The position numbers and the translations under genes were made by a program. From Pseudomonadales bacterium (lineage in GTDB: Bacteria; Pseudomonadota; Gammaproteobacteria; Pseudomonadales; Ketobacteraceae), in NCBI GenBank assembly GCA_002708905.1, contig PAPM01000029.1, forward strand, positions 1 to 64,000: 64,000 bases of DNA, read 5' to 3'. Shown here in pieces: positions 63,896 through 64,000 of the stretch. The notes beneath the pieces were generated by a model that saw only the letters and a list, made by a program, of their open reading frames with translations, was not told the DNA's origin and searched no databases. How positions within the stretch are numbered: position 1 is the first letter of the stretch; every line of letters begins with the position of its first letter.

Positions 63896-64000
63896 TTACT
63901 TCCTATTTCTCATGATGTCGCGGACCATATACAACGCCGCCAGGGATCGCGCTTCGGTAAAATCTTCCATCGCCAACAAACGGTCGATGTCTTCCAGGGG
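63896..64000 (-). CDS. nudE: NudE, ADP compounds hydrolase, 3' end only
   Basis: The last 34 codons, from the window edge to TAA 63896: DIDRLLAMEDFTEARSLAAL then YMVRDIMRN. The FTEARSLAAL tail and its place directly before cysQ fit NudE. The catalytic NUDIX box is outside the window. Confidence 0.7.
   Translation of the reverse strand, partial: PLEDIDRLLAMEDFTEARSLAALYMVRDIMRNRK

Noticed and set aside
1..64000. CRISPR array, rRNA operon or insertion sequence
   Set aside because: No regularly spaced repeats, no rRNA sequence and no transposase gene were seen.

Overview
The window looks like chromosome of a free-living, probably marine, gammaproteobacterium with moderately high GC. The core genes (hisBHAF, mutY-yggX, cysQ-nudE, a tRNA-Phe very close to that of E. 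coli, trxC) and the TonB, TRAP and nitrous oxide reductase genes fit groups such as Alcanivorax, Marinobacter or Ketobacter relatives. I cannot name a genus from sequence alone.

Layout. 1-7.7 kb is a complete clade I nitrous oxide reductase operon (nosRZDFYL) with an FNR/Dnr-type box and a -10 placed as in a class II promoter. 7.9-18.1 kb is housekeeping: a YibQ-like divergent deacetylase, an unknown helical protein, a GNAT enzyme, hisBHAF (with a palindromic repeat element inside the operon), a large hybrid histidine kinase, mutY and yggX. At 18.12 kb a tRNA-Phe carries a 19.8-kb genomic island bounded by a 48-bp direct repeat of the tRNA 3' end. The island has a tyrosine integrase and an excisionase-like gene at the tRNA end and ParA, ribbon-helix-helix and DUF7673-like genes at the far end. 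Its cargo is a type III-like restriction-modification operon with the nuclease split off as its own gene, a three-gene TIGR04255/HTH/unknown module, an orphan type VI amidase effector (Tae4) with a presumed immunity gene and a coupled 34-residue membrane protein, and an XRE-regulated lipoprotein/membrane protein module with two tandem operators. No relaxase or conjugation genes are present.

38.4-62.3 kb is devoted mostly to TonB-dependent uptake. An AraC regulator stands divergent from a large outer-membrane receptor, followed by a TtpC-type energising operon (DUF3450, TtpC, ExbB, ExbD, TonB, TPR). After a DUF5602-like secreted protein and a TAXI TRAP transporter comes an iron operon on the minus strand (exbB-exbD-exbD-tonB-siderophore receptor-FMN hydroxy-acid oxidase-piuC) behind a perfect 7-1-7 Fur box. 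Its receptor is interrupted by a single in-frame amber codon. A Fur-boxed periplasmic iron-binding protein, trxC, a third TonB receptor, a glutathione transferase, cysQ and the 3' end of nudE close the window.

The most interesting parts are in the island: the split type III-like restriction system, with a methyltransferase whose catalytic/recognition part differs in base composition from its flanks; the uncharacterised TIGR04255-HTH-SHDCDL module; and the orphan Tae4 cassette. The nonsense-interrupted siderophore receptor in an otherwise intact Fur operon is the best observation outside it. All calls were made by reading the sequence; no database search was run.
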